NCBI GenBank assembly: GCA_012839845.1
Contig: DUMM01000092.1
Coordinates: 1 to 33,968 of the forward strand
From: Bacillota bacterium
Lineage (GTDB): Bacteria > Bacillota > Limnochordia > DTU087
DNA: 33,968 nt
Direction of reading: 5' to 3'
The notes under the pieces are model-generated. The model worked only from the letters and a program-made list of their open reading frames with translations, was not told the DNA's origin and did no database searches. Numbering within the stretch: the stretch's first letter is position 1; each line of letters opens with the position of its first letter. Below are positions 10,286 to 19,413 of this stretch, in pieces. The translations under genes and the position numbers were made by a program.

Positions 10286-10364
10286 GCTGAGCGGTTTTGT
10301 GATACAGTACAGTCAGGGATTTTTGTGAAGAATCATCGAAGTGGTACAAGAAGGCGGTGCACTT

Positions 10365-11525
10365 ATGGCCAAGCGAGATTATTACGAGGTCTTAGGAGTT
10401 GATCGGAACGCCTCTGAGGCGGAGATCAAGAAGGCTTACCGCCGTCTCGCCCGCAAGTACCATCCTGATGTAAACAAAGATGATCCAAACGCCGCAGAAA
10501 AATTCAAGGAAATCAACGAAGCCTACCGAGTTCTTAGCGATGAGAATCTGAGGCGCCAGTATGACCAGTTTGGGCATGCCGCCTTTGAAGGACCCAATGG
10601 TACTGGCGGATTCGGGGACTTCAGAGACTTCGATTTCGGCGGATTTGGCGATTTCGACGGCTTTGGCGACCTCTTCGATATGTTCTTCGGAGGCGGCATG
10701 GGCCGCCAGCGCCACAGGGGTCCTCAGCGGGGCGCTGATCTCCATGTGAACCTCCAGATCGAATTTGAAGAGGCAGCCTTCGGCGTGGAGAAAGAAGTAG
10801 AAGTGCCCCGCACCGAAACCTGCCCCCACTGCGGCGGTAATCGGGCTGAACCCGGTACTCCGATCCATACTTGTCCCGAGTGCAATGGAACTGGGCAGGT
10901 GCAGCGGGTGCAGCAGACTGCTTTCGGGCGGTTTGTCAATGTGAGGACGTGTCCCCGATGCGGCGGCGAGGGCAGAACTATAGAGACTAAGTGCACCAGA
11001 TGCGGTGGTACAGGTCAAGTTAGGCGGGTGCGGAGAATCAATGTCAAGGTGCCCGCAGGCGTTGATGACGGCTTCCGTCTGCGGGTTCCCGGCGAAGGGG
11101 AGGCCGGCACCAGGGGAGGCCCGCCCGGGGACCTTTATGTCTTTATCACCGTCAAGCCCCACGAGTTTTTCCGGCGCCAGGGGGACGACGTTTATCTGGA
11201 ATTCCCCATCAGTTTTGTACAGGCAGCATTAGGTGATGAGATTGAAGTGCCCACCTTGGATGGGAAGGTAAAGCTGAGGATCCCTGAAGGGACCCAGACG
11301 GGGACGTCTTTCCGGCTTAAAGGCAAGGGTGTTGTCAGGCTGCGGGGCTATGGTCGGGGCGACCAGCACGTGATCGTGAAGGTGCAGACGCCTACGAACC
11401 TGACGCCTAAGCAGAAGGAAGCTCTGCGTAAGTGGGGCGAAAGCCTGGGCGAGTCGGTGCGGCCCCAGCAGGATAAGGGTTTTTTCGGCCGGGTGAAGGA
11501 GGCCTTTGACGGTCTAGGGCGCTGA
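10365..11525 (+). CDS. dnaJ: Chaperone DnaJ
   Basis: [60 protein letters not shown]-domain with HPD, G/F-rich region, four Cys pairs of the zinc domain. Start at M9 of the listed ORF. Confidence 0.98.
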   Translation: MAKRDYYEVLGVDRNASEAEIKKAYRRLARKYHPDVNKDDPNAAEKFKEINEAYRVLSDENLRRQYDQFGHAAFEGPNGTGGFGDFRDFDFGGFGDFDGFGDLFDMFFGGGMGRQRHRGPQRGADLHVNLQIEFEEAAFGVEKEVEVPRTETCPHCGGNRAEPGTPIHTCPECNGTGQVQRVQQTAFGRFVNVRTCPRCGGEGRTIETKCTRCGGTGQVRRVRRINVKVPAGVDDGFRLRVPGEGEAGTRGGPPGDLYVFITVKPHEFFRRQGDDVYLEFPISFVQAALGDEIEVPTLDGKVKLRIPEGTQTGTSFRLKGKGVVRLRGYGRGDQHVIVKVQTPTNLTPKQKEALRKWGESLGESVRPQQDKGFFGRVKEAFDGLGR

Positions 11526-11550
11526 TTGAAGAGTAAAAAGGTGGCGAAGG

Positions 11551-12495
11551 ATGATGACGGAAGGCTGTTGGACTAAGCTCACTGTTACCACCAGTCCTGA
11601 AGCAGTGGAGGCGGTGATTGGCATCCTCATGGATTCGGGAGCCGGCGGTGTCGAGATTGTGGATCCCAGAATCTTGGAAGAGGTCGCCGGGGAAGACCGC
11701 TTCGGAGAGTTGTATCCGGAAGTGAAGCCGGTACCGCCAGGTGCACCGGTGAAGGTTATTGGGTACCTTGCCGGTGATTGCCGTCAGAGCTTGACCCTTA
11801 CAGCCATCAGGAAACGGGTTTTGGGCCTGAAGGAGCTGGGGCTGGATGCCGGCCCGGCCTGGGTTGATGCTGTGCTGGTGTGGGAGACGGACTGGGCTGA
11901 AAACTGGAAGAAGTTCTATCGCCCTCGGCGGGTCGGGAAACGGATTGTGGTCAAGCCCAGGTGGGAAGAATGCGAAGCCGCTCCGGGGGATATCGTAGTG
12001 GAACTTGACCCCGGTATGGCGTTTGGCACGGGGGAACACGAGACTACCCGCCTTTGTCTTGTGCAGCTGGAAAAATGGGTCAAACCCGGGTGGACGGTCT
12101 TCGATGTTGGGACAGGTTCCGGGGTATTGGCTGTGGCTGCAGCCAAGCTGGGAGCTGAACGGGTGGAAGCCTGTGACTTGGACCCGGTAGCAGCGGCCGC
12201 AGCTCGGGAAAACGTCAGGTACAATGGGCTGGAGGATAAGGTCTCAGTGCGGGTCGGAACCATTGATGTCCTTCCAGGTGAGGCTCACTTAATCGCGGCG
12301 AATATTATCAGCGATGTGATCATCGACATACTACCCCAGGTGGTTCAGCGGCTTGTGGATGGCGGTTTGTTCATCGCCTCCGGGATTATCTGTCGGCGGC
12401 GGGATGAGGTGGCAGCGGCCGCGAAAAACGCTGGGCTGCAGCTGGTAGAAGAAGGCAGCGAGGCAGAATGGGTCTGCCTGGTGAGCCGCAAATGA
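11551..12495 (+). CDS. prmA: Ribosomal protein L11 methyltransferase PrmA
   Basis: WTKLTVTTSPEAVEAVIGILMDSGAGGVEI, DPGMAFGTGEHETTRLCL, FDVGTGSGVLAVAAAKLGA; downstream of dnaJ. Confidence 0.95.
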   Translation: MMTEGCWTKLTVTTSPEAVEAVIGILMDSGAGGVEIVDPRILEEVAGEDRFGELYPEVKPVPPGAPVKVIGYLAGDCRQSLTLTAIRKRVLGLKELGLDAGPAWVDAVLVWETDWAENWKKFYRPRRVGKRIVVKPRWEECEAAPGDIVVELDPGMAFGTGEHETTRLCLVQLEKWVKPGWTVFDVGTGSGVLAVAAAKLGAERVEACDLDPVAAAAARENVRYNGLEDKVSVRVGTIDVLPGEAHLIAANIISDVIIDILPQVVQRLVDGGLFIASGIICRRRDEVAAAAKNAGLQLVEEGSEAEWVCLVSRK

Positions 12496-13268
12496 CAGCC
12501 CGTTTTTTTGTGCAGCCGGAGCAAATAGCTGGCGATACAGCAGTCATCCAGGGAGAGGAGCTTGTCCATCTGGCCGCGGTCCTACGGCTTGTGCCGGGGG
12601 ATCAAGTTGTCGTTTGCGACGGAATCGGGATGGAATACCACGGCGTGGTGGAAGAGGTTAGGCCGGAGGCAGCCTCGGTCCGCATCCACAATCGCGTCGC
12701 CGGTGCAGGTGAGCCTCAGGTCAAGATCACCCTGGTGCAGGGGCTGCCGAAAGGCGATAAGATGGATTTCGTAGTCCAAAAGGGCACTGAGGTGGGAATT
12801 GCCGAGTTTATCCCCGTGATCACTGAAAGAACTGTAGTTCAGCTTACCGATGCCAAAGCTAGGCGTCGAGTAGAAAGATGGCAGCGGATAGCCAAAGAAG
12901 CTGCCAAACAGTGCCGCCGAGCAGTCATACCCAAAGTGCGGGAGCCTCTGCTGTGGCGGGAATGCATCGAGCAGTATCGAGAGGATGGCGGTGGGCGGAT
13001 AGGACTGATTCCCTGGGAGGAAATCGCGGGTACCGGCACTGGACTCAAGGATGTGTTGATCTCCATCCAGGGCCGAGTGGACGCTGGAGAAGTTGATAAT
13101 ATCTGGCTGTTCATTGGCCCTGAGGGCGGCTTTAGCGAAGGAGAGGTCCAGCAAGCCGCGGCTGCCGGTGCCTATACGGTCAGCTTGGGGCCTCGGATCT
13201 TGCGGACTGAGACTGCCGGTGCCGTCACGGCTGCCGTTGTCCTGTACCACCTGGGTGAGCTGGGATAG
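12492..13268 (+). CDS. rsmE: 16S rRNA m3U1498 methyltransferase RsmE
   Basis: MTARFFVQPEQ..., QGLPKGDKMDFVVQKGTEVGI, FIGPEGGFSEGEV, SLGPRILRTETA. ATG 12492 overlaps the prmA TGA (ATGA). Confidence 0.94.
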   Translation: MTARFFVQPEQIAGDTAVIQGEELVHLAAVLRLVPGDQVVVCDGIGMEYHGVVEEVRPEAASVRIHNRVAGAGEPQVKITLVQGLPKGDKMDFVVQKGTEVGIAEFIPVITERTVVQLTDAKARRRVERWQRIAKEAAKQCRRAVIPKVREPLLWRECIEQYREDGGGRIGLIPWEEIAGTGTGLKDVLISIQGRVDAGEVDNIWLFIGPEGGFSEGEVQQAAAAGAYTVSLGPRILRTETAGAVTAAVVLYHLGELG

Positions 13269-13801
13269 TGCTGGCGAACAAAGGGGGGCCTACTATCAAG
13301 AAAGTCGATTTTCGCATCGGAGTGCTGTCAGATACTCATATACCCATGCGGGCAAGATACATTCCGGCGGAGGTGTTTAATGCCTTCGCCAATGTGGACC
13401 TGATTCTGCATGCTGGAGATATTACTGAGTGGTCGGTGATTGAGGAACTGGCTGCCCTTGCACCGGTAGAAGCCGTAGCCGGCAATATGGATAGAGAGCT
13501 GCGGTTGAAGCTTGAGCGGCTACGGGTCATTGAAGTGGGCAAGGTGAAAATAGGTCTGGTCCACGGAGATGGAGCCGGCTACAGTACGCCCTTTGGGGTG
13601 CGGCAGTATTTCTCGGGGGTGCAGTGTGTTGTCTTCGGTCACACCCATAGACCGTACAATGAATGGCACGGCGATACACTGGTCTTCAACCCCGGGTCGC
13701 CGACGGATTACCGTATGATGCCTATGGGCTCCTATGGAATGCTCTACGTGAAGGACGACCACGTATGGGGAGAGATCTTCTACCTGGAGCCCCGCCGGTA
13801 A
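13268..13801 (+). CDS. YfcE/MJ0936-type metallophosphoesterase
   Basis: RIGVLSDTHIP, LILHAGDIT, VAGNMD, VHGDG, VVFGHTHRP, FNPGSPTDYR; GTG start overlaps the rsmE stop. Confidence 0.9.
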   Translation: MLANKGGPTIKKVDFRIGVLSDTHIPMRARYIPAEVFNAFANVDLILHAGDITEWSVIEELAALAPVEAVAGNMDRELRLKLERLRVIEVGKVKIGLVHGDGAGYSTPFGVRQYFSGVQCVVFGHTHRPYNEWHGDTLVFNPGSPTDYRMMPMGSYGMLYVKDDHVWGEIFYLEPRR

Positions 13802-13865
13802 AGCGACCGATCTTAACCGGCTCCCAGTTCCAGGTGCTGTCGCAGAGATGAGGAGGACTTAGGGA

Positions 13866-15236
13866 ATGGCCCAGAAGACAGCGGCCTTTTACACTTTGGG
13901 GTGCAAGCTCAATCAATATGATACACAGGCCCTGATGGAGCTGTTCAGAGAGAGAGGATATACTATCGTTGACTTTCCCCAGCGGGCAGATGTCTATGTC
14001 ATTAATACATGCACAGTCACCGGAACGGGAGAAAAAAAGTCACGGCAGGCCATCAATCGAGCTGTACGGAGCAATGAGGAAGCAATCGTAGTGGTAACAG
14101 GTTGTTACGCCCAGACTTCTCCCGGCGAGGTGGCCGGCATTGATGGTGTTGATCTGGTCATCGGTACCCAGGACCGGGCCCGGATTGTGGACTTGGTGGA
14201 AGATATAGCTTTGATGCACGGGCCGAAAGTGGTTGTGGGAGATATTTTCCAGGCTAGGGAGTTCGAAGAGCTGCCGGTCAAGGAGTTTACCGGCCGCGCC
14301 AGGGCGGTTGTGAAAATTCAGGAAGGCTGCAACCAATTTTGCACGTACTGCAAGATCCCCTATGCCAGAGGGCCAAGCCGCAGCCGCAGTATGGCGGCAG
14401 TCATCGATGAGGTAAGGCGCCTGGCTGACCAGGGCTTTAAAGAAATTGTCTTAACCGGCATCCACCTGGGATTTTACGGCCGGGACCTCGAACCTCCTGT
14501 CAGCCTCGCCCAGGTGCTCCGGGAACTTCACCGCATAGAGGGATTGGCGCGAATCAGGTTAGGTTCCATAGATGCACCGGAGATCGATGATGAGCTGATC
14601 GGTGTCCTGCGGGATTACCCGAAGGCTTGCCCCCATCTGCATATTCCCCTTCAAGCCGGCCACAATGAGGTTCTTAAGCGGATGCGACGTCCGTATACTG
14701 TGGAAGAATACCGCCAGGTTGTGGCCAAGGTGCGGGAGAATATAGCAGATGTATCCATCACGACCGACGTGATTGTCGGTTTCCCCGGTGAGACCGATGA
14801 CCAGTTTGAGGCCGCACTCCGATTTGTAGAGGAAATGGCGTTCAGCCGCCTGCATGTGTTCCGCTACTCACCCAGGCGGGGAACTCCAGCTGCGAGGTTT
14901 CCCAACCAGGTCCCAGTGGCAGTGAAAAATGAGCGGAGTCGGCGGATGATTCAGTTGGGCAGAGAATTGAGCCGGGCCTTCCACCAAAACCTCGTCGGCA
15001 GCAGAGTAGAGGTCCTGTGGGAAGAGGGCGGAATCAATGGTCAAGATGATTTGTGGCAGGGACATACTGCCAATTATGTCATGGTTAAGGCCCGGCGAGG
15101 GGGCGGCAGTCCGGGAGACATGGAAACAGTGTTCGTTACCGGCGCGGATGAAGAAGGAATCTGGGGAACAGTGGTTGAACAGCTTAATGGCGAAAACGCG
15201 GAACAGCAAGCAATAGGTCCCAGGGAGGAGGTGTGA
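13866..15236 (+). CDS. mtaB: tRNA t6A37 methylthiotransferase MtaB
   Basis: FYTLGCKLNQYDTQALMELF, EGCNQFCTYCKIPYARGPSRSR (radical SAM CxxxCxxC), VIVGFPGETDDQF. Confidence 0.93.
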   Translation: MAQKTAAFYTLGCKLNQYDTQALMELFRERGYTIVDFPQRADVYVINTCTVTGTGEKKSRQAINRAVRSNEEAIVVVTGCYAQTSPGEVAGIDGVDLVIGTQDRARIVDLVEDIALMHGPKVVVGDIFQAREFEELPVKEFTGRARAVVKIQEGCNQFCTYCKIPYARGPSRSRSMAAVIDEVRRLADQGFKEIVLTGIHLGFYGRDLEPPVSLAQVLRELHRIEGLARIRLGSIDAPEIDDELIGVLRDYPKACPHLHIPLQAGHNEVLKRMRRPYTVEEYRQVVAKVRENIADVSITTDVIVGFPGETDDQFEAALRFVEEMAFSRLHVFRYSPRRGTPAARFPNQVPVAVKNERSRRMIQLGRELSRAFHQNLVGSRVEVLWEEGGINGQDDLWQGHTANYVMVKARRGGGSPGDMETVFVTGADEEGIWGTVVEQLNGENAEQQAIGPREEV

Positions 15237-15240
15237 CGTC

Positions 15241-15588
15241 ATGGGTGCTGACTGCCTATTTTGCCGGATCATCTCCCAGGAGATTCCCAGCGATATCGTG
15301 TACGAAGACGATGCGGTCTTGGCTTTCAGAGACATTAACCCTCAGGCACCGGTCCATATCCTCGTCATTCCCAAGAAGCACATCCCAACCATCGCCGATC
15401 TAGAAGATGCTGATCAGGAACTCATGGGACATATTCACTTGGTGATCAAGGAGATAGCGAAGAAAGAGGGTATTGCCGAGGAAGGGTACCGGGTTGTGGT
15501 CAACTGCAGGGAACAAGCGGCGCAGAGCGTCTTCCATGTGCATTTCCACCTCTTAGGGGGCAGGAGCTTCGGGTGGCCTCCCGGGTGA
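15241..15588 (+). CDS. HIT family protein (HinT-like)
   Basis: DCLFCRIISQEIPSDIVYEDD, AFRDINPQAPVHILVIPKKH, HVHFHLLGGRSFGWPPG histidine triad. Confidence 0.95.
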   Translation: MGADCLFCRIISQEIPSDIVYEDDAVLAFRDINPQAPVHILVIPKKHIPTIADLEDADQELMGHIHLVIKEIAKKEGIAEEGYRVVVNCREQAAQSVFHVHFHLLGGRSFGWPPG

Positions 15589-15593
15589 TACGG

Positions 15594-15623
15594 TTGACAT
15601 GCATAGCGCAGAGCAGATATAAT
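15594..15623 (+). promoter_or_regulatory. Putative strong sigma-A promoter of rpsU (TTGACA-N18-TATAAT)
   Basis: TTGACA 15594-15599, TATAAT 15618-15623, starting just after the HIT gene stop. Confidence 0.85.
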
Positions 15624-15748
15624 TTAGGTTGAATTCGTACCTTCGCATCTGGTGCCAGGAGAACTGATATCCATGGGTATGAACTCCCCTGATGTGCAGC
15701 TCCAGGCGCAGGCGCGAGCTATCGTTAGCGGTGGAGGGAGGGAAATCG

Positions 15749-15934
15749 TTGGCGCAAGTTATAGTGGGTAAAGATGAATCCCTCGACCGAGCGCTGCGCC
15801 GGTTCAAGAGGCAGTGCCGCGTGTCGGGCATTTTAGCCGAAGCACGCAAGCATGAGCATTACGAAAAGCCGAGTGTAAGACGTAAGAAGAAATCGGAGGC
15901 GGCCCGGAAGAGGAAGAACCGCCAATATCGGTAA
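15749..15934 (+). CDS. rpsU: 30S ribosomal protein S21
   Basis: (M)[71 protein letters not shown] six nt before the TTG at 15749. Confidence 0.96.
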   Translation: MAQVIVGKDESLDRALRRFKRQCRVSGILAEARKHEHYEKPSVRRKKKSEAARKRKNRQYR

Positions 15935-15946
15935 CCAAGGCTGCAG

Positions 15947-15973
15947 CCCGTTGTCACTAGACAACGGGTTTTT
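15947..15973 (+). terminator. Intrinsic terminator downstream of rpsU
   Basis: CCCGTTGTC-ACTA-GACAACGGG followed by TTTTTGTTTT. Confidence 0.95.
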
Positions 15974-16022
15974 GTTTTCACAGAAGTTGTTTATGTATAT
16001 ACTTAAGGTCAGGGGGATACTC

Positions 16023-17354
16023 GTGCCTGCATTATTCAGCTGGATTAAAGTCAAGCGAGAGCTCGTAACTGCAGTTATAGTTTGCCTGTTCATAGGCTGG
16101 CTGGGAAGCGGCTTGTCCCAGGGCGCCGGCGCTGTTTGGGTAGTGCCCATTCATGGTACCGTAGAATGGGGTATGAGCGGGTTTGTACGGCGGGCGGTGA
16201 GGGATGCAGAAGCCCAGAGAGCTGCAGTCATCCTGCTGGAGATTAACACCTTCGGAGGCAGGCTGGATGCCGCTACTGAAATCCGGGACACACTGCTGTC
16301 ATCGCGGGTGCCGGTAGCTGCTATGGTCACCGAGCGGGCCTGGTCCGCCGGCGCCTTGATTGCTCTAGCTGCACAACACCTAGCCATGGCTCCCGGGGCT
16401 AGTATCGGGGCAGCAGAGCCCCAACCGGCCGAAGAAAAGATAATTTCCGCTGTTCGAGGAGAGTTTGAGGCAACCGCACAGCGGTGGGGACGGGATGTCG
16501 AAATCGCAGCTGCCATGGTGGACCGGGATGTAGATATTCCCGGGATATCACCGGCCGGCAAGATCCTCACCTTAACTGCTGAACGGGCTAAGGAACTGGG
16601 GTTTATCGATTTAGTCGCGTCTAGCTCCGAGGAGGTACTCCAGCAGCTGGGCTACAGCTCTCGGGAAATGGTTAGGCTAACCCCGACAGCGGCAGAAATG
16701 GCGGTCGGTTTCCTTACCCAGCCTTTGGTAAGTTCTCTTCTCTTGGTATTGGGCTTTACTGGGCTGGTTCTCGAAGTCCTTACACCTGGTTTTGGAATAC
16801 CGGGGATAGTCGGAGGTTTGAGCTTGCTGCTCTTTTTCGGCGGCCGCCTGCTTACCGGCCTCGCCGGCTGGGAAGTGATCATTTTGTTCGCAGCAGGCCT
16901 GATCCTCTTGGCAGTAGAGGCTTTTCTTATTCCCGGCTTCGGCATTGCTGGGCTTGCGGGGTTAGCTGCCATCTTTGCCAGCATCGTCCTAAGTTACTCA
17001 TCATCGACAGCAGGGTTAATCAGCCTGAATGCCGCTTTAGGAGTGACCATCTTGGTGGCGGCCTTAGCCTGGAGGTATATCAGGAAAACCAGTACCTGGC
17101 GCAGGCTGATCCTCAGTACCAGCTTGCGGAGGGAAGATGCAGATGATGACAGCGGCCGTCAGGGTCTGGTGGGAAAAGCGGGACGTGCGTTGACTCCGTT
17201 GCGGCCGGCTGGAATCGTGGAAATCGACGGTAAGAGAGTTGACGTGGTTACCGAAGGGGGATTTGTGGCTAGAGGTACCACTGTTGAGGTAATCAGCGTA
17301 CAGGGAAACCGGGTGGTGGTAAGGCCTATACGGATCGATGAGAATACTGATTAG
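16023..17354 (+). CDS. NfeD family membrane-bound ClpP-class serine protease
   Basis: VWVVPIHGTVEWGMSGFVRRAVRDAEAQRAAVILLEINTFGGRLDAATEIRD, AWSAGALIALAAQHLAMAPGASIGAAEP, multiple TMs, C-terminal NfeD domain. The listed start (15951) overlaps the rpsU terminator; GTG 16023 (or ATG 15993) is more likely. Confidence 0.92.
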   Translation: MPALFSWIKVKRELVTAVIVCLFIGWLGSGLSQGAGAVWVVPIHGTVEWGMSGFVRRAVRDAEAQRAAVILLEINTFGGRLDAATEIRDTLLSSRVPVAAMVTERAWSAGALIALAAQHLAMAPGASIGAAEPQPAEEKIISAVRGEFEATAQRWGRDVEIAAAMVDRDVDIPGISPAGKILTLTAERAKELGFIDLVASSSEEVLQQLGYSSREMVRLTPTAAEMAVGFLTQPLVSSLLLVLGFTGLVLEVLTPGFGIPGIVGGLSLLLFFGGRLLTGLAGWEVIILFAAGLILLAVEAFLIPGFGIAGLAGLAAIFASIVLSYSSSTAGLISLNAALGVTILVAALAWRYIRKTSTWRRLILSTSLRREDADDDSGRQGLVGKAGRALTPLRPAGIVEIDGKRVDVVTEGGFVARGTTVEVISVQGNRVVVRPIRIDENTD

Positions 17355-17441
17355 GAATCCTTAAGACCCGATAAGCTTACAAGGAGGTGATGGATGGCTC
17401 GCCGCTGCTGAACACTCGGGAGCGGCGGGACATCGACAAAG

Positions 17442-18458
17442 ATGCTGTTTTTTATCGCGTGGCTGCCTATTATCTTGATCCTGGTGTTTATCCTGCTCCT
17501 GTTCAACTTCATCCCGGTGGGGCTCTGGATCTCTGCCTGGGCTGCAGGGGTGAAGGTCAGCATCGTCACTTTGATCGGCATGCGGCTGCGGCGGGTTGTC
17601 CCATCCCGCATCATCCTCCCTTTGATTAAAGCCCATAAAGCAGATATTCCGGTTTCCATCGATAAGCTGGAAGCCCACTACCTGGCCGGCGGCAATGTAG
17701 ACAGGGTCATTGACGCCTTAATTGCGGCCCACAGGGCCGAAATCCCCCTCAGCTTTGAGCGGGCCGCAGCCATTGATCTAGCCGGTCGGAACGTCCTGGA
17801 AGCGGTGCAGATGAGTGTGAATCCATATGTTATCGAAACACCGATGGTTTCCGCGGTAGCCAAGGATGGGATTGAGCTTAAGGTAAAGGCTAGGGTTACG
17901 GTGAGAGCCAACATCGATCGGCTGGTGGGCGGTGCCGGAGAACCCACCATTATTGCCAGGGTGGGGGAAGGCATTGTCACAACCGTGGGTTCGGCCAATA
18001 GTCACGCAGAGGTTTTAGAGAATCCTGACGCTATTTCCAATACAGTCCTGCAGAAGGGTCTAGATGCGGGTACCGCCTTTGAGATTCTGTCCATAGATAT
18101 CGCCGATATTGATGTGGGGCGGAACATCGGTGCTCAGCTGCAAAAAGACCAGGCAGAAGCAGATAAAGATATCGCTCAGGCTAAGGCTGCAGAGCGCCGG
18201 TTTGCCGCTCAAGCTCTAGAGCAGGAGATGAAGGCCAGAGTGCAGGAGATGCGGGCTCGGGTGGTAGAAGCCGAGGCCCAGGTGCCTCTGGCTTTAGCAG
18301 AGGCTCTGCGGGAGGGGCGGATAGGCGTGATGGATTATTATACCATGCGCAACCTCTTGGCCGACACAGCTATGCGGGAATCCATAGCCAGGGAAAGTTC
18401 TCCCCGTCCCGATGAGGAAGAGCAAGGCATGAGGGGAACCCCGGGGGAGCCGCGGTGA
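17442..18458 (+). CDS. floA: Flotillin-like protein FloA (YqfA family)
   Basis: [108 protein letters not shown]; follows nfeD. Confidence 0.95.
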   Translation: MLFFIAWLPIILILVFILLLFNFIPVGLWISAWAAGVKVSIVTLIGMRLRRVVPSRIILPLIKAHKADIPVSIDKLEAHYLAGGNVDRVIDALIAAHRAEIPLSFERAAAIDLAGRNVLEAVQMSVNPYVIETPMVSAVAKDGIELKVKARVTVRANIDRLVGGAGEPTIIARVGEGIVTTVGSANSHAEVLENPDAISNTVLQKGLDAGTAFEILSIDIADIDVGRNIGAQLQKDQAEADKDIAQAKAAERRFAAQALEQEMKARVQEMRARVVEAEAQVPLALAEALREGRIGVMDYYTMRNLLADTAMRESIARESSPRPDEEEQGMRGTPGEPR

Positions 18459-18462
18459 CGCT

Positions 18463-18936
18463 ATGGACAGTCTAGTTGGTTTGGTTGTTATCCTTTATCT
18501 CGTTGCATCAGTGGTGGGAGCGGTGGTGGAGCGGATGCGCAGGGGACCTTTAGCTGAGGAACCTTCCGTCCCGTCCCCCCGGCGAAGACCGGTGCCTGCC
18601 GCAAGACCTGAAAAAGTGATGGAGGCGGAAGATGCAGATGAAGCCGGCGGCTTTCCTGCTCATCTGCCTGAGTCTTCTCAACGGGAGCCGGATACAGGTG
18701 AGCCGGCGGAGCTGCAGCCTGCCGTTTTTCTCGAGGCAGGAGATGAGCTGCAGGAAGCGCCTTGGGACTCTGAGCTGGCGTTCTCCCAGGAAGGAGCCTT
18801 AGTTGGCGATATTGCTGCCTCTCCTATCAAGCACCCACATCGGCTCCAGCGGGAATGGCACCGGGCGGTGGTGATGATGGAGATTATCAACCAGCCAAGG
18901 GCACTAAACCCCTACCGGCCTCCGTGGGCGAGATGA
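18463..18936 (+). CDS. Uncharacterised protein: N-terminal TM anchor, low-complexity linker, C-terminal REWHRAVVMMEIINQPRALNPYRP motif
   Basis: 157-aa ORF 4 nt after floA, one hydrophobic N-terminal helix (LVGLVVILYLVASVVGAVV), acidic/Pro-rich linker, conserved-looking C-terminal tail. Confidence 0.75.
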   Translation: MDSLVGLVVILYLVASVVGAVVERMRRGPLAEEPSVPSPRRRPVPAARPEKVMEAEDADEAGGFPAHLPESSQREPDTGEPAELQPAVFLEAGDELQEAPWDSELAFSQEGALVGDIAASPIKHPHRLQREWHRAVVMMEIINQPRALNPYRPPWAR

Positions 18937-19061
18937 AGTGGGTGGTGTGTGGTAAACAAGAAAGCCGGTGGATGAAGCATCTGCAGGTATGGAGCTTGAA
19001 TATGGCGATGGACATGGGTACCGCTGCCTTTCTGGGCGGCGGTATTCTTCTCCGTACTTAA
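18933..19061 (+). CDS. Possible 42-aa small protein, ATGA-overlapping the preceding CDS
   Basis: MKWVVCGKQESRWMKHLQVWSLNMAMDMGTAAFLGGGILLRT; ATG 18933 overlaps the TGA 18934-18936. Confidence 0.35.
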   Translation: MKWVVCGKQESRWMKHLQVWSLNMAMDMGTAAFLGGGILLRT

Positions 19062-19116
19062 GTTGGGGTCCTGAGCATAAGCTTGTATAGACGCTGCGAG
19101 TAGCGGAGGGGTGGCC

Positions 19117-19407
19117 ATGGCCAAAGCTTTCAAAGGAAAGCTGCTTCAACAGCTGACTAATGCCTTTGAGCTCCCACCGGATGTGGTGCTCAATTATCCC
19201 CGCATCACCATTACCGGCAGTGTGCAGCTCTTGATGGAAAACCACAAGGGGCTTATCTTATACGAGCCAGACAAAATCCGCATCAGAACAGAGCAGGGTG
19301 AAGCGGTGATTACCGGCAGCCACCTCAAGATAGATTCCCTGCTTTCCAGTGAGATAAGGATCAACGGACACATTGACGGTGTCCAGTTCCTGGGCTCGAA
19401 GGGGTGA
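19117..19407 (+). CDS. yqfC: Sporulation protein YqfC
   Basis: FELPPDVVLNYPRITITGSVQLLMENHKGLILYEPDKIRI; directly upstream of yqfD-phoH. Confidence 0.9.
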   Translation: MAKAFKGKLLQQLTNAFELPPDVVLNYPRITITGSVQLLMENHKGLILYEPDKIRIRTEQGEAVITGSHLKIDSLLSSEIRINGHIDGVQFLGSKG

Positions 19408-19413
19408 GCCTCC

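Noticed and set aside
9456-10349. 297-aa antisense ORF opposite dnaK
   Set aside because: Low-complexity translation across dnaK and the dnaK-dnaJ terminator; typical artefact of codon bias.
15951-16022. N-terminal extension of the NfeD protein in the ORF track
   Set aside because: Begins inside the rpsU terminator stem; the downstream GTG 16023 with a G-rich SD is more plausible.
17394-17445. UGA at 17409 as selenocysteine or readthrough joining MARRC to FloA
   Set aside because: No SECIS-like hairpin seen after the UGA and FloA already has a complete N-terminus; reported only as a leader/reinitiation possibility.
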